Positions 27,286 to 35,725 of a DNA stretch of 64,000 nt are shown here, piece after piece; position 1 is the stretch's first letter, and every line of letters begins with the position of its first letter. The position numbers were made by a program, and so were the translations under genes. The notes beneath the pieces are model-generated. The model ran no database searches. It was given only the letters and a program-made list of their open reading frames with translations, and was not told where the DNA came from. Source of the DNA: Cellvibrionaceae bacterium 1162T.S.0a.05 (GTDB taxonomy: Bacteria > Pseudomonadota > Gammaproteobacteria > Pseudomonadales > Cellvibrionaceae); the NCBI GenBank assembly GCA_000964245.1, contig LANB01000001.1, forward strand, positions 3,599,501-3,663,500, given 5' to 3'.

Positions 27286-29901
27286 ATGTCACATATCAAA
27301 TGCAGCAAACGCATGCTGGCAAGTTGTATCGCGCTTGCGAGTATCAATGTCCTTTCCCAGGAAAATGAAAATCAACCCGTTCAGGAAGAAGTCGTTGTGA
27401 CGGGCATGCGCGCGTCGCTGGAAAATGCCCTCAATGTTAAACAGACTTCGCAGCATGTCGTGGAAGCCCTGGATTTAAACGATATCGATTCAACACCTGA
27501 TGTCACAATCGCTGAAGCAATCGTGCGGTTACCCGGTGTTAATGGTGCGCGTGATCGCGGGAATCAAAGTCAGGCGGCGATTCGGGGGCTAGGGCCGCGC
27601 ATGGTATTTGGCACGGTTAACGGTCGCGAAGTGGCAAGTTCTGAGCCGGGTCGCAGTATTCGTTTCGAACAATATCCAGCAGAACTGATATCGATGGTGC
27701 GTGTTTATAAAACGCAGTCCGCTGATTTAATTTCCGGCGGCATCGCGGGCACAGTTGATCTTGATACAGTCTCACCTCTTGACTATAACGGGCCGCAACT
27801 CAGTTTGCGCGCGGGCCTTGTCAGTTATGACGGTGGTGATGATATTCCTGACTACGACACGCTCGGAAATCGCATGAGCGCTTCATTCGTTAAACAGGTC
27901 AGTGACGATTTTGGTTTTGCGCTTGGTTTCACTTCACAGGAACAAAAAAATGCATACCCCTCCTATCAAGCCTGGGGATTTAATACCGGAGCAGGGCAAG
28001 AAAATCTACCGGCAGGCGGCGGTGATTTAACCGGAAGTGGTGATTTTGCGTATGTGCCCTGGGGTATTCAATCTGAAATAAAAAAACTCACCACAGATCG
28101 CCGCGCAATGATGGGCGTATTACAGTTTTCCCCCTCGGATGCTGTCGATATTAAATACGATGCCTTGTATTCTGAATTTGATATGGATGAACAGCAAAAC
28201 CAAACCTGGTACATGGATATCGGTAACTGGGATAACGGTGAAGCGGGCGGCTACTCTGATGTCAGCATTGTCGATAATCGAGCGCTTGCAGCAACAGCAA
28301 ATCAATGGACCGGAAATGTTCGTCACGTTATTGCAGCCTATGATCAAAAAAATTCTGTTTTATCTCACGGTTTGAATATTGATGTAAGCGGCATTGAAAG
28401 TTGGCTTATTGAAGCAGATTTGTCGTGGTCAAAAGCAGAGCGTGATAATTACTGGAATGCTTTGTATCTCGACAGTTTCGGAAACCCTTTTTCTTACGAC
28501 TTACGTGGCACACCGTCTGTTACGGTTCCGGAAGACTCGCCTTCTGCAAACCCGGAAACCGCAAGTCTGGGAATTGGGGATTGGAACGAAGGCTCTGATC
28601 TCGTCGACGAGATTACGGCTTTGCAACTGGATTTCAGTAAATCGTTGGATGGCACACTTGCGAGTATTGATTTCGGCGCGCGTATTGCTGATCGCGAAAA
28701 AGACGTGATTTGGGAAGGCTATGCCTGGTCCTGGAATGAAGGGCTCGGATGGGTCTGGGGAGACAATGAAGTGCCTGCTGCTTTCAGTGAAGGTGTTGTA
28801 AGCTCCTATACCGTGGGTGAAATTGAAACGTCGCCTTTCTTGAATGCGCGTTCATATGACGCAGTGGTTGCAGATTTAACCGGCGGGCAAACCAATTTTT
28901 CTGAATACGCTGCCATTAATCCGGATTCCTCATGGAAGGTCACTGAGGACAGCCTCGGCGCATATCTAAAATTAAATTTCGAAGGTCAACTGGGTGGCGT
29001 GGATTACAGCGCTAATGCCGGAGTGCGCTATGAAAGTTTTGATATGGAAAGTTTCGCCATTGACGATCAAGGTGTCGCGGGTGATTCGGTCGTCAATGAA
29101 GTGAGTGAAATACTTCCGAGTGCGACATTGAATTTATTTCTGGATGAAAATCGTATTTTGCGTTTTGGTCTTTCCAAGGCGATATCAAGACCGCCGCTGG
29201 ATGAGTTAAGAGCGGGGCAATATATCAGTGCGGTCAGTGGCGCTGTCGGTGGGAATACGGGTAACCCGAATCTCGAACCTTTCACGTCCAATCAAATTGA
29301 TGCGTCTTATGAATGGTATTTTGCAAAAGAATCCTTATTGGCCGTCGCTGTGTATCACAAGGATATCGACAACTATGTTGGCTATACCTCTTTCGATATT
29401 CCAGCTGAAGATCAAACCATTACCGTTTGGGCCCCCACGAATGGTGAAGGTGGCACGATTCAGGGCCTGGAACTCACTTTTCAGAAGCCTTTGGGTAAGC
29501 ATTTTGGTGTGTATTCCAATTACGCTTATGCAGACTCGGATATCACGGAGTTTGCTCCTGAAGAAGAACCCTATGAAATGGCGGGTTTGGCTGAACACAC
29601 GGCAACCCTGGATTTTTGGTTCAGTTCGGAAAAACTGGAAGCTCGCCTCGGATGGAAGTACCACAGCGGTTACACAACGGGCTTCGAATGGGACGGTTCT
29701 GCGTTGCGAAGACTGGATTCAGAAAAAAATCTGGGTCTGAGCCTGACGTATCACTGGAATGATAATTTATCTTTCCGCTTCCAGGGCAACAATTTAACGG
29801 ATCAACCGCTTCGTTTAACCCAAAATAATGACGAGAGAGATGTGCGTCGTTACGATGTCTATGGCAAAACGTTCCTGTTTGATGTGAGCTGGAAAATGTA
29901 G
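27286..29901 (+). CDS. TonB-dependent receptor, galactan/oligosaccharide uptake (inferred)
   Basis: Outer-membrane receptor of 871 residues: signal peptide to about residue 24, a TonB-box-like EEVVVTGM, then the plug (IAEAIVRLPGVNGARDRGNQSQAAIRGLG) and a long beta-barrel ending in the outer-membrane signature FDVSWKM. The plug style matches the Xanthomonas-Caulobacter TonB receptor group used for carbohydrate uptake. Its position ahead of galT-galK and the operator shared with the galactanase suggest that it imports galactan fragments. GGAG lies just before the ATG. It is followed by a 16-bp tandem repeat array and a terminator. Confidence 0.88.
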   Translation: MSHIKCSKRMLASCIALASINVLSQENENQPVQEEVVVTGMRASLENALNVKQTSQHVVEALDLNDIDSTPDVTIAEAIVRLPGVNGARDRGNQSQAAIRGLGPRMVFGTVNGREVASSEPGRSIRFEQYPAELISMVRVYKTQSADLISGGIAGTVDLDTVSPLDYNGPQLSLRAGLVSYDGGDDIPDYDTLGNRMSASFVKQVSDDFGFALGFTSQEQKNAYPSYQAWGFNTGAGQENLPAGGGDLTGSGDFAYVPWGIQSEIKKLTTDRRAMMGVLQFSPSDAVDIKYDALYSEFDMDEQQNQTWYMDIGNWDNGEAGGYSDVSIVDNRALAATANQWTGNVRHVIAAYDQKNSVLSHGLNIDVSGIESWLIEADLSWSKAERDNYWNALYLDSFGNPFSYDLRGTPSVTVPEDSPSANPETASLGIGDWNEGSDLVDEITALQLDFSKSLDGTLASIDFGARIADREKDVIWEGYAWSWNEGLGWVWGDNEVPAAFSEGVVSSYTVGEIETSPFLNARSYDAVVADLTGGQTNFSEYAAINPDSSWKVTEDSLGAYLKLNFEGQLGGVDYSANAGVRYESFDMESFAIDDQGVAGDSVVNEVSEILPSATLNLFLDENRILRFGLSKAISRPPLDELRAGQYISAVSGAVGGNTGNPNLEPFTSNQIDASYEWYFAKESLLAVAVYHKDIDNYVGYTSFDIPAEDQTITVWAPTNGEGGTIQGLELTFQKPLGKHFGVYSNYAYADSDITEFAPEEEPYEMAGLAEHTATLDFWFSSEKLEARLGWKYHSGYTTGFEWDGSALRRLDSEKNLGLSLTYHWNDNLSFRFQGNNLTDQPLRLTQNNDERDVRRYDVYGKTFLFDVSWKM

Positions 29902-29912
29902 AGCCAGGCTTT

Positions 29913-30007
29913 AACAAAAGCTTCCAGGAACAAAAGCTTCCAGGAACAATAGCTACCAGGAACAAAAGCCAGCTGGATCAAAAGCCACCTGAATCAAAAA
30001 ACACCAC
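29913..30007. repeat. Tandem 16-bp repeat array between receptor gene and terminator
   Basis: Units of 16 bp with consensus AACAAAAGCTTCCAGG start at 29913, 29929, 29945, 29961 and 29977, followed by a decayed sixth copy. The first two are identical and divergence increases towards the 3' side. The array starts 12 bases after the receptor stop codon and runs up to the intrinsic terminator, so it is in the 3' UTR. Confidence 0.85.
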
Positions 30008-30015
30008 AAAAAAAG

Positions 30016-30038
30016 GCCAGCCGTGAGCTGGCTTTTTT
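30016..30038 (+). terminator. Intrinsic terminator after the TonB receptor gene
   Basis: Stem GCCAGC/GCTGGC around CGTGA, extended by A-T pairs on both sides, followed by six T. The A run on the left side makes it potentially bidirectional. It separates the receptor from galT, which then needs its own promoter in 30039-30118. Confidence 0.9.
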
Positions 30039-30118
30039 AAGCTCAATGTATTTGTCTTGTCAAACTATGGGTAAGATTGATGTGATGTTAAACTGCGCGC
30101 GTTTATGAGGTAGGCACT

Positions 30119-31165
30119 ATGACGCAATTTAACCCCGGGGATCACCCACACCGTCGCTATAATCCTTTGAGTGGTGAGTGGGTGTTGGTTTCTCCGCATC
30201 GCGCCAAACGACCCTGGCAAGGGCAAAACGAAGTGGAACCGCAAGGGGCTGTTAGCTCCTGGGACGCAGCCTGCTATCTTTGTCCCGGTAATACACGTAT
30301 GAGTGGTGAAAAAAACCCTGCTTATACTGATACCTTCGTTTTTCAAAATGATTTTGCGGCCTTGCAGGAGGGTGTTCCCGAATTTTCCGAAAACGACGCT
30401 TTGTTCCGTACGCAGGCGGAAGAGGGTGTGGCACGAGTAATCTGTTTTTCCCCCAATCACAGTTTAAGCTTGCCAGAGCTGGCCCCTGGAGACATTGAAA
30501 AAGTTGTTACATGTTGGGCCCAGCAGGAACACGAGTTGTCAAAAAAATACACCTGGGTGCAAATTTTTGAGAACAAGGGTGCGATTATGGGGTGTTCAAT
30601 GCCGCACCCTCACGGCCAGGTGTGGGCACAAAAACATTTACCAACCCTGGCGGAAAAAGAGTGTGTTCATCAAAAAAAATATTTTGAAGAGCAGGGGAGC
30701 AGTTTGCTGTGTGACTATCGCGACGCAGAAATGGCTAAGCGGGAAAGAATTGTTATAGAAAATTCTGACTGGCTCATTGTCGTTCCCTATTGGGCCGCAT
30801 GGCCATTCGAGACCCTGGTGCTGCCAAAGTTTGCGTGCCAGCATTTATACCAGATGAATACAGAACAACGTGTATCGCTTGCTGATATCATTCAGAAAAT
30901 TACCATTCGCTACGATAATTTATTTTCCTGTTCCTTCCCGTATTCGATGGGCTGGCATTGTGCTCCCAATGACGGTGATGCGCATGAAGAGTGGCTGTTG
31001 CATGCACATTTTTATCCGCCGCTCCTGCGCTCATCCACAGTTAAAAAGTTTATGGTCGGTTATGAGATGATGGCTGAACCGCAGCGCGATCTTACGCCAG
31101 AGCAAGCAGCCGAACGATTGCGTGCCTTAAGTCAAATTCATTACAAAAAACAATATAGAAAATAA
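30119..31165 (+). CDS. galT: Galactose-1-phosphate uridylyltransferase
   Basis: Leloir enzyme exchanging UMP between UDP-glucose and galactose-1-phosphate. Length 348 equals E. coli GalT. The active-site HPHGQ is present in GCSMPHPHGQVWA with the nucleophilic His. Zinc-site elements are visible as ACYLCPGNTRMSG near the N-terminus, and further His residues in WHCAPNDG and HAHFYPPLLRS. It is followed by galK after 26 bases. No galE or galM gene is in this window. Confidence 0.97.
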   Translation: MTQFNPGDHPHRRYNPLSGEWVLVSPHRAKRPWQGQNEVEPQGAVSSWDAACYLCPGNTRMSGEKNPAYTDTFVFQNDFAALQEGVPEFSENDALFRTQAEEGVARVICFSPNHSLSLPELAPGDIEKVVTCWAQQEHELSKKYTWVQIFENKGAIMGCSMPHPHGQVWAQKHLPTLAEKECVHQKKYFEEQGSSLLCDYRDAEMAKRERIVIENSDWLIVVPYWAAWPFETLVLPKFACQHLYQMNTEQRVSLADIIQKITIRYDNLFSCSFPYSMGWHCAPNDGDAHEEWLLHAHFYPPLLRSSTVKKFMVGYEMMAEPQRDLTPEQAAERLRALSQIHYKKQYRK

Positions 31166-31191
31166 ACGCCCGTAGAAGAGGGAGAAGATAT

Positions 31192-32355
31192 TTGAATCAT
31201 CTTGGCGAAGCCCGCAACCTGGTAGAAGAAGTCTTTCCAAAATATTTTTCACATCAAGCTCAAACTGTGGTGTGTGCGCCTGGCCGCGTTAATATTATTG
31301 GTGAACACACTGATTACAACGATGGTTTTGTTTTACCTGCCGCAATCCAGTTCTATACAGCAATTGCGGTGTCACCACGAACTGACAGCTTTGTAGAAGC
31401 CGTGGCATTGGATCACAATGCGCAACGCGTACGCATTAATTTACAGAAGTCCATTGTCAATAACAAGGACGCTCCATGGAGTGATTATCTAGCCGGTGTA
31501 CTTCAGGAATTTCAAAAACACGGGTTTACTTTAAGCGGAATGAATCTGCTTATCAGCGGTAATGTACCCCAGGGCGCGGGATTGAGTTCCTCAGCGTCTT
31601 TCGAAATCGCAATTGCAGCTGCAATAAACACGATAAATCAATTGGGGATTCATGGTCGGGATGCGGCATTAATAGGGCAGGCAGCTGAAAATAATTTCGT
31701 TGGTTGCCGCTGCGGCATTATGGATCAACTTGTCTCTGCAATGGGAAAAAAAGAGCAGGCCATGCTGTTGGATTGCCGCTCGCTTGAGCCGACGTTCTAT
31801 TCCATTCCCGCTGATCTTCGTTTGCTCATTATCAACTCCAATGTCAAGCGTGGACTTGTCGGCAGTGAATACAACCTTCGTCGACAACAATGCGAAGACG
31901 CTGCAGCCTGGTTTGAGGTATCGGCATTGCGAGATATCAGTATCGAACAACTCAAGCAGGCCGAGGGAAAGCTCGATGAAACTGTGTATAAGCGCGCCCG
32001 TCATGTTGTTACAGAGAATCAGCGAACAATAGAAGCAGCAAAAGCAATGGCAGCAGGCGATGTGAAAAAGTTATCGCGCTTGATGGCCGAATCGCATCAA
32101 TCGATGCGCGATGATTTTGCGATTACAGTACCGGCTATTGATACGTTGGTCGAGATCGTGTCGGAGGTTCTGGGCTCAAACGGTGGGGTTCGTATGACAG
32201 GTGGTGGCTTTGGTGGTTGCGTTGTTGCTCTGGTGCCCTTGAGTTTTATTCATAAGGTTACAGAGCATGTTGCGAAAGAATATGAAAAACGTAGTGGGCT
32301 GCAAGAAACCGTATATATCTGTGAGGCTGCAGATGGAGGCTTTGCCGATTCGTAA
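31192..32355 (+). CDS. galK: Galactokinase
   Basis: GHMP-family kinase making galactose-1-phosphate. Motifs in order are: the substrate signature GRVNIIGEHTDYNDGFVLP, the ATP motif NVPQGAGLSSSAS and the C-terminal GGGFGGCVVAL. Length 387 is close to E. coli (382). The start is a TTG codon at 31192 with GGGAGAAG upstream; no in-frame ATG exists before the substrate motif, so the rare start is well supported. Confidence 0.96.
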   Translation: MNHLGEARNLVEEVFPKYFSHQAQTVVCAPGRVNIIGEHTDYNDGFVLPAAIQFYTAIAVSPRTDSFVEAVALDHNAQRVRINLQKSIVNNKDAPWSDYLAGVLQEFQKHGFTLSGMNLLISGNVPQGAGLSSSASFEIAIAAAINTINQLGIHGRDAALIGQAAENNFVGCRCGIMDQLVSAMGKKEQAMLLDCRSLEPTFYSIPADLRLLIINSNVKRGLVGSEYNLRRQQCEDAAAWFEVSALRDISIEQLKQAEGKLDETVYKRARHVVTENQRTIEAAKAMAAGDVKKLSRLMAESHQSMRDDFAITVPAIDTLVEIVSEVLGSNGGVRMTGGGFGGCVVALVPLSFIHKVTEHVAKEYEKRSGLQETVYICEAADGGFADS

Positions 32356-32479
32356 ATTGCGACAACAGCTAAAAGTCGTACTTCCAGGGTTAATTACCAA
32401 ATTGCGCGAAACGGAATGCGCGAATTGAACATTGAGCCAGACGCGCCTACAATACTCAAATTGCAGTGATGGTATATGT

Positions 32480-33205
32480 ATGAGAGCACTCGAAGGTAAT
32501 TATAATTTAACTCACCAAGTGACAAATAAATTAGGGCTGGATATCGTTCAGGGAAAATATAACAACGGTCAGCCTTTCCCTACCGAAGCACAACTCGCAG
32601 AGCAATTTGATATTAGCCGCAGCGTCATGCGGGAAGCAGTGAAAATGTTAACCGCAAAAGGCCTGATAAGTTCACGTCCACGACAGGGTATTCGGCTGTC
32701 GCCCGCAAGCCAATGGAACATGTTTGATTCTGATGTGCTTGCGTGGACTTTGAAAGCGCGCCCATCAATGAGTTTGTTAAAGGAATTTACCGAATTACGT
32801 TATGCCATTGAGCCAGAAGCCGTAGCCCTGGCTGCTCGCATTGGAGATCAGGAAGCGATTGCACGAATCGGAGCGGCACTTGAGCGCATGCGTGCGGCTG
32901 AGAGTGGGGATGACGATAATCTTGAGGCCGATATTGAATTCCATAATCAAATTCTCTATGCGAGCCAAAATCGTTTTTTTATTCAATTAAGTCACTTCAT
33001 AGAGACTGCCTTGCGGGTGGCCATCACCTTCACCAACAAAATGGCGGATACCCGTTTCGCCAGTTGGGAGGACCACAAAAAAGTGTATGACCCGATCGCA
33101 AACGGCGACACCGCAGCGGCTTCAGCCGCCATGCGTCGTCTGCTGGAAGAGGCGCTCGATTTGATCAATTCCGCGCTGGAAGTGGAAAAACAGCGCAATC
33201 GCTGA
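32480..33205 (+). CDS. GntR-family FCD-domain regulator, DgoR-like
   Basis: The winged-helix N-terminus (PFPTEAQLAEQFDISRSVMREAVKMLTAKGLI) is followed by an FCD effector domain with the metal/ligand pattern LRYAIEPEAVALAA, EADIEFHNQIL and EDHKKVYDPIANGD. Overall it resembles E. coli DgoR, the D-galactonate repressor, including the QWN-x-D-x-DVLxW segment after the wing. I start at the ATG at 32480; the frame runs upstream to a TTG at 32432. Neighbours galT-galK, GH53, dgoK and dgoA make a galactonate or KDGal-type effector likely. Confidence 0.85.
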   Translation: MRALEGNYNLTHQVTNKLGLDIVQGKYNNGQPFPTEAQLAEQFDISRSVMREAVKMLTAKGLISSRPRQGIRLSPASQWNMFDSDVLAWTLKARPSMSLLKEFTELRYAIEPEAVALAARIGDQEAIARIGAALERMRAAESGDDDNLEADIEFHNQILYASQNRFFIQLSHFIETALRVAITFTNKMADTRFASWEDHKKVYDPIANGDTAAASAAMRRLLEEALDLINSALEVEKQRNR

Positions 33206-33213
33206 CCCTTTTC

Positions 33214-33240
33214 ACCGGCGATCTTTCAGCCGGTCTATTT
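33214..33240 (+). terminator. Candidate terminator after the GntR regulator gene
   Basis: Stem ACCGGC/GCCGGT with a 9-base loop eight bases past the stop codon, followed by the T-rich CTATTTCTTTC. The U tract is interrupted, so termination may be partial. Confidence 0.5.
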
Positions 33241-33318
33241 CTTTCATCATGCCCGCAAAGCAAGCCATTTTAGTGGTTTGCCGAGGGCTTTTTGCCCCAC
33301 ATTACCGGATTTGCGATA

Positions 33319-33358
33319 TTGACGAGCTATATAAATATGATTAGTATGATAAATCAGA
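33319..33358 (+). promoter_or_regulatory. Promoter/operator upstream of the GH53 gene
   Basis: TTGACG (33319-33324), then 11 bp, TATGAT (33336-33341), and a second TATGATAAATCA (33345-33356). The order and spacing mirror the site before the TonB receptor gene at 27146-27176, including the AG after the first hexamer. It lies about 200 bp upstream of the galactanase ATG, with a strong terminator between them. Confidence 0.6.
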
Positions 33359-33434
33359 TGTATCGATATCGTCCTGACTTACATCGCAAAGGTTTGTGTT
33401 TCTCCTCAAAAGCTCACAGACCAATTTGGCTTTT

Positions 33435-33457
33435 GCGGCTCACCAGAGCCGCTTTTT
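33435..33457 (+). terminator. Perfect intrinsic terminator inside the GH53 leader
   Basis: Stem GCGGCTC/GAGCCGC with loop ACCA and five T directly after it. It stands about 95 bp downstream of the operator and 98 bp before the galactanase ATG, so it either terminates a small RNA or attenuates the galactanase transcript. A competing pairing AAAAGC/GCTTTT covers its left flank. The remainder of the 349-bp gap 33206-33554 shows no gene beyond a 40-codon frame (33337-33459) without a ribosome site. Confidence 0.9.
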
Positions 33458-33554
33458 AATGTTTTTATAAGTAGCACTCAGCAGTAGCACGTTATACGCA
33501 ACAGGTTGTTAACAACGTGTAGCAGCTGTTGGTAACAAAAAAGAAAAACGAAAA

Positions 33555-34757
33555 ATGAAGACGCAATGGTTTTACCTTTCAAATTGTTTGATGGCCTGCA
33601 TCTTATGCACTTTGTTCGCATGTTCTGGCGGCGGGAAAAAACTGGCTGGGCCGAAAAGTGAAGTCAGCCCGGGTGAGAATCAAGCGCAAGTCCAGGATGA
33701 AAGTGCGTTGGCGCGCCCCGAAAATTTTCTACTTGGCGCAGACTTGAGTTATGTCAACGAAATGGAGGACTGTGGCGCAGTCTATCGCTGGAATGGCGAG
33801 GCTAAAGATCCCTATACGCTGTTTGCTGAAGCCGGTTCAGACCTGGTCCGTGTACGCCTCTGGCATAACCCCCAATGGACACGCTACTCCAATCTGGAGG
33901 ATGTGAGTGAGACAGTCGCCAGGGCGCAAGTAAGCGGACAACGTGTGTTGCTTGACCTGCATTATTCCGATACCTGGGCAGACCCCGACAAACAATATAT
34001 TCCAGCCGCCTGGGAACACTTGTATGGTGATGACGAAGCGCTTGCGGATGCCTTGTACAACTATACCCGTGATGTGCTTGAACATATGCATTCAGCTGGG
34101 CACGTTCCGGAATTTATTCAGATAGGCAACGAAACCAATGCGGAGTTATTGCAACGCGAAGCCGAGATGAACAAGGAAGAGATTCACTGGCCTCGCAACA
34201 TTTTATTTTTTAACCATGGTTTGCAGGCAGTAAAGGATTTCAATGAAGAAGCCAACACGAACGTGCAGACCTTCATTCACATTGCACAGCCTGAAAACGC
34301 CTTAAGTTGGTTTCCTCAAGCGATGGCTGCCGGTTTAAACGATTTTGATTTTATCGGTATCTCTTATTACAAAAAATGGTCAACACATTCGATGCCGGAA
34401 TTAACTTCAGCCATTGCGCAACTAGTGACACGTTATAACAAACCGTTAATAGTGGTTGAAGCATCTTACCCCTGGACACTGGAAAATTTTGATTCGGCAA
34501 ACAACATTCTTGCTGAAGATAGTCTTGTAAGGGGTTATCCAGCCACGCCACAAGGGCAGCATGATTATTTTAAGGCTTTAATCAAAGCCATTATTGATGG
34601 AGGAGGTAATGGATTAGTGTACTGGGAGCCCGCCTGGGTGAGCACATCGTGTTCGACTTTGTGGGGGCAGGGTTCGCATTGGGAGAATGCGGCGACCTTT
34701 GATAACGAAGGTGAAGCTTTGCCGGTAATGAACATTTACCGTTTTGGAAAAGAATAA
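33555..34757 (+). CDS. GH53 arabinogalactan endo-beta-1,4-galactanase, lipoprotein
   Basis: Hydrolyses beta-1,4-galactan (pectic arabinogalactan I side chains or similar). A type II signal ends in the lipobox LFAC with Cys23, so the enzyme is lipid-anchored. Ser24 at +2 favours outer-membrane sorting. A Ser/Gly/Gln linker leads to the (beta/alpha)8 domain: ADLSYVNEMEDCGA, VRVRLWHNP, LDLHYSDTWADP, acid/base Glu193 in IGNETN and nucleophile Glu302 in VVEASYPW. It ends in YWEPAWV. It is followed by dgoK after 38 bases. Confidence 0.93.
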   Translation: MKTQWFYLSNCLMACILCTLFACSGGGKKLAGPKSEVSPGENQAQVQDESALARPENFLLGADLSYVNEMEDCGAVYRWNGEAKDPYTLFAEAGSDLVRVRLWHNPQWTRYSNLEDVSETVARAQVSGQRVLLDLHYSDTWADPDKQYIPAAWEHLYGDDEALADALYNYTRDVLEHMHSAGHVPEFIQIGNETNAELLQREAEMNKEEIHWPRNILFFNHGLQAVKDFNEEANTNVQTFIHIAQPENALSWFPQAMAAGLNDFDFIGISYYKKWSTHSMPELTSAIAQLVTRYNKPLIVVEASYPWTLENFDSANNILAEDSLVRGYPATPQGQHDYFKALIKAIIDGGGNGLVYWEPAWVSTSCSTLWGQGSHWENAATFDNEGEALPVMNIYRFGKE

Positions 34758-34795
34758 GTTTTTATGTGGCTTGTAAGCAAGTTTGGATACTTGCA

Positions 34796-35725
34796 ATGAG
34801 TTATTTTATCGGCCTCGATTGGGGTACCACCGTTTTTCGTGCTTACTTAATGGAGTCGGAAAAACAGGTTTTGTGTGATAAGCGCGTAAGCCCCGGTGGA
34901 ATGTCAACACTGCTCAGGGAAAATGTAGAGGACTATTTAGTTTCCAGAATACAGAACTGGTTACAACGTTATGGAAAGGATACGTTGGTGATTGGCAGTG
35001 GCATGATTGGTTCCGACATGGGCCTTGAGTGGGTTGATTACGTGAGTTGCCCATCTACCAAAGAAAACATTCTCACGAACATAAAGCGTTCCCGCTTAAG
35101 TTCTGTCAATTTATACCTGGTTCCTGGTTTGATGTATCAAGGAGAAGACAATCAGATTGACAGTTTGCGTGGAGAAGAAACGCAGTTGTTGGGCTTAAAT
35201 TTTTCTGCTGATCGTAAGGTGGTTTGTATGCCCGGCACCCACAGTAAATGGGTTGAAGTAGAAAATCACACCGTTAAACGCTTTCGCAGTGCGCTCACGG
35301 GTGAGCTTTACGCCTGTTTAGAGCGATCAAGTTTAATCCGGGGGGCTCAGGAATGGCACCCAACGGCCTTTCAATACGGCGTTGAAAGTGGGCAAAAAAA
35401 CGAGGCTTTGTTGAGCGCTTTGTTTCAGGTAAGAAGCCACAGTAATTTTCAGAAAATTCCGGCTCGACATTCGCAATGCTTTCTCAGTGGCCTTCTTATT
35501 GCCACCGAAATTAAAGAAATGTGTCAGTATTTTCAATTAAACGAAAACGTGAGTGAATTGGTCGTTGTTGGAGCCAATGAGCTTGCACATATTTATCAGC
35601 AAGCGCTGGATAATATGAATATTCAAGTCAGCGTGATAAGTGATGTTGAAGCCAATACCCGCGGGTTTTTAAGTATTCATCAAGCGTTACACAGCGATGA
35701 AAACAGATTTTCTATTCAATACTGA
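34796..35725 (+). CDS. dgoK: 2-dehydro-3-deoxygalactonokinase
   Basis: Phosphorylates 2-keto-3-deoxy-D-galactonate to the 6-phosphate in the De Ley-Doudoroff pathway. ASKHA-type fold: phosphate loop IGLDWGTTVFRAY at the N-terminus, CMPGTHSKWVEV in the middle and GLLIATEIKE near the C-terminus. I choose the ATG at 34796, giving 309 residues (292 in E. coli). The last 29 bases overlap the start of dgoA, so kinase and aldolase are translationally linked. Confidence 0.92.
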   Translation: MSYFIGLDWGTTVFRAYLMESEKQVLCDKRVSPGGMSTLLRENVEDYLVSRIQNWLQRYGKDTLVIGSGMIGSDMGLEWVDYVSCPSTKENILTNIKRSRLSSVNLYLVPGLMYQGEDNQIDSLRGEETQLLGLNFSADRKVVCMPGTHSKWVEVENHTVKRFRSALTGELYACLERSSLIRGAQEWHPTAFQYGVESGQKNEALLSALFQVRSHSNFQKIPARHSQCFLSGLLIATEIKEMCQYFQLNENVSELVVVGANELAHIYQQALDNMNIQVSVISDVEANTRGFLSIHQALHSDENRFSIQY

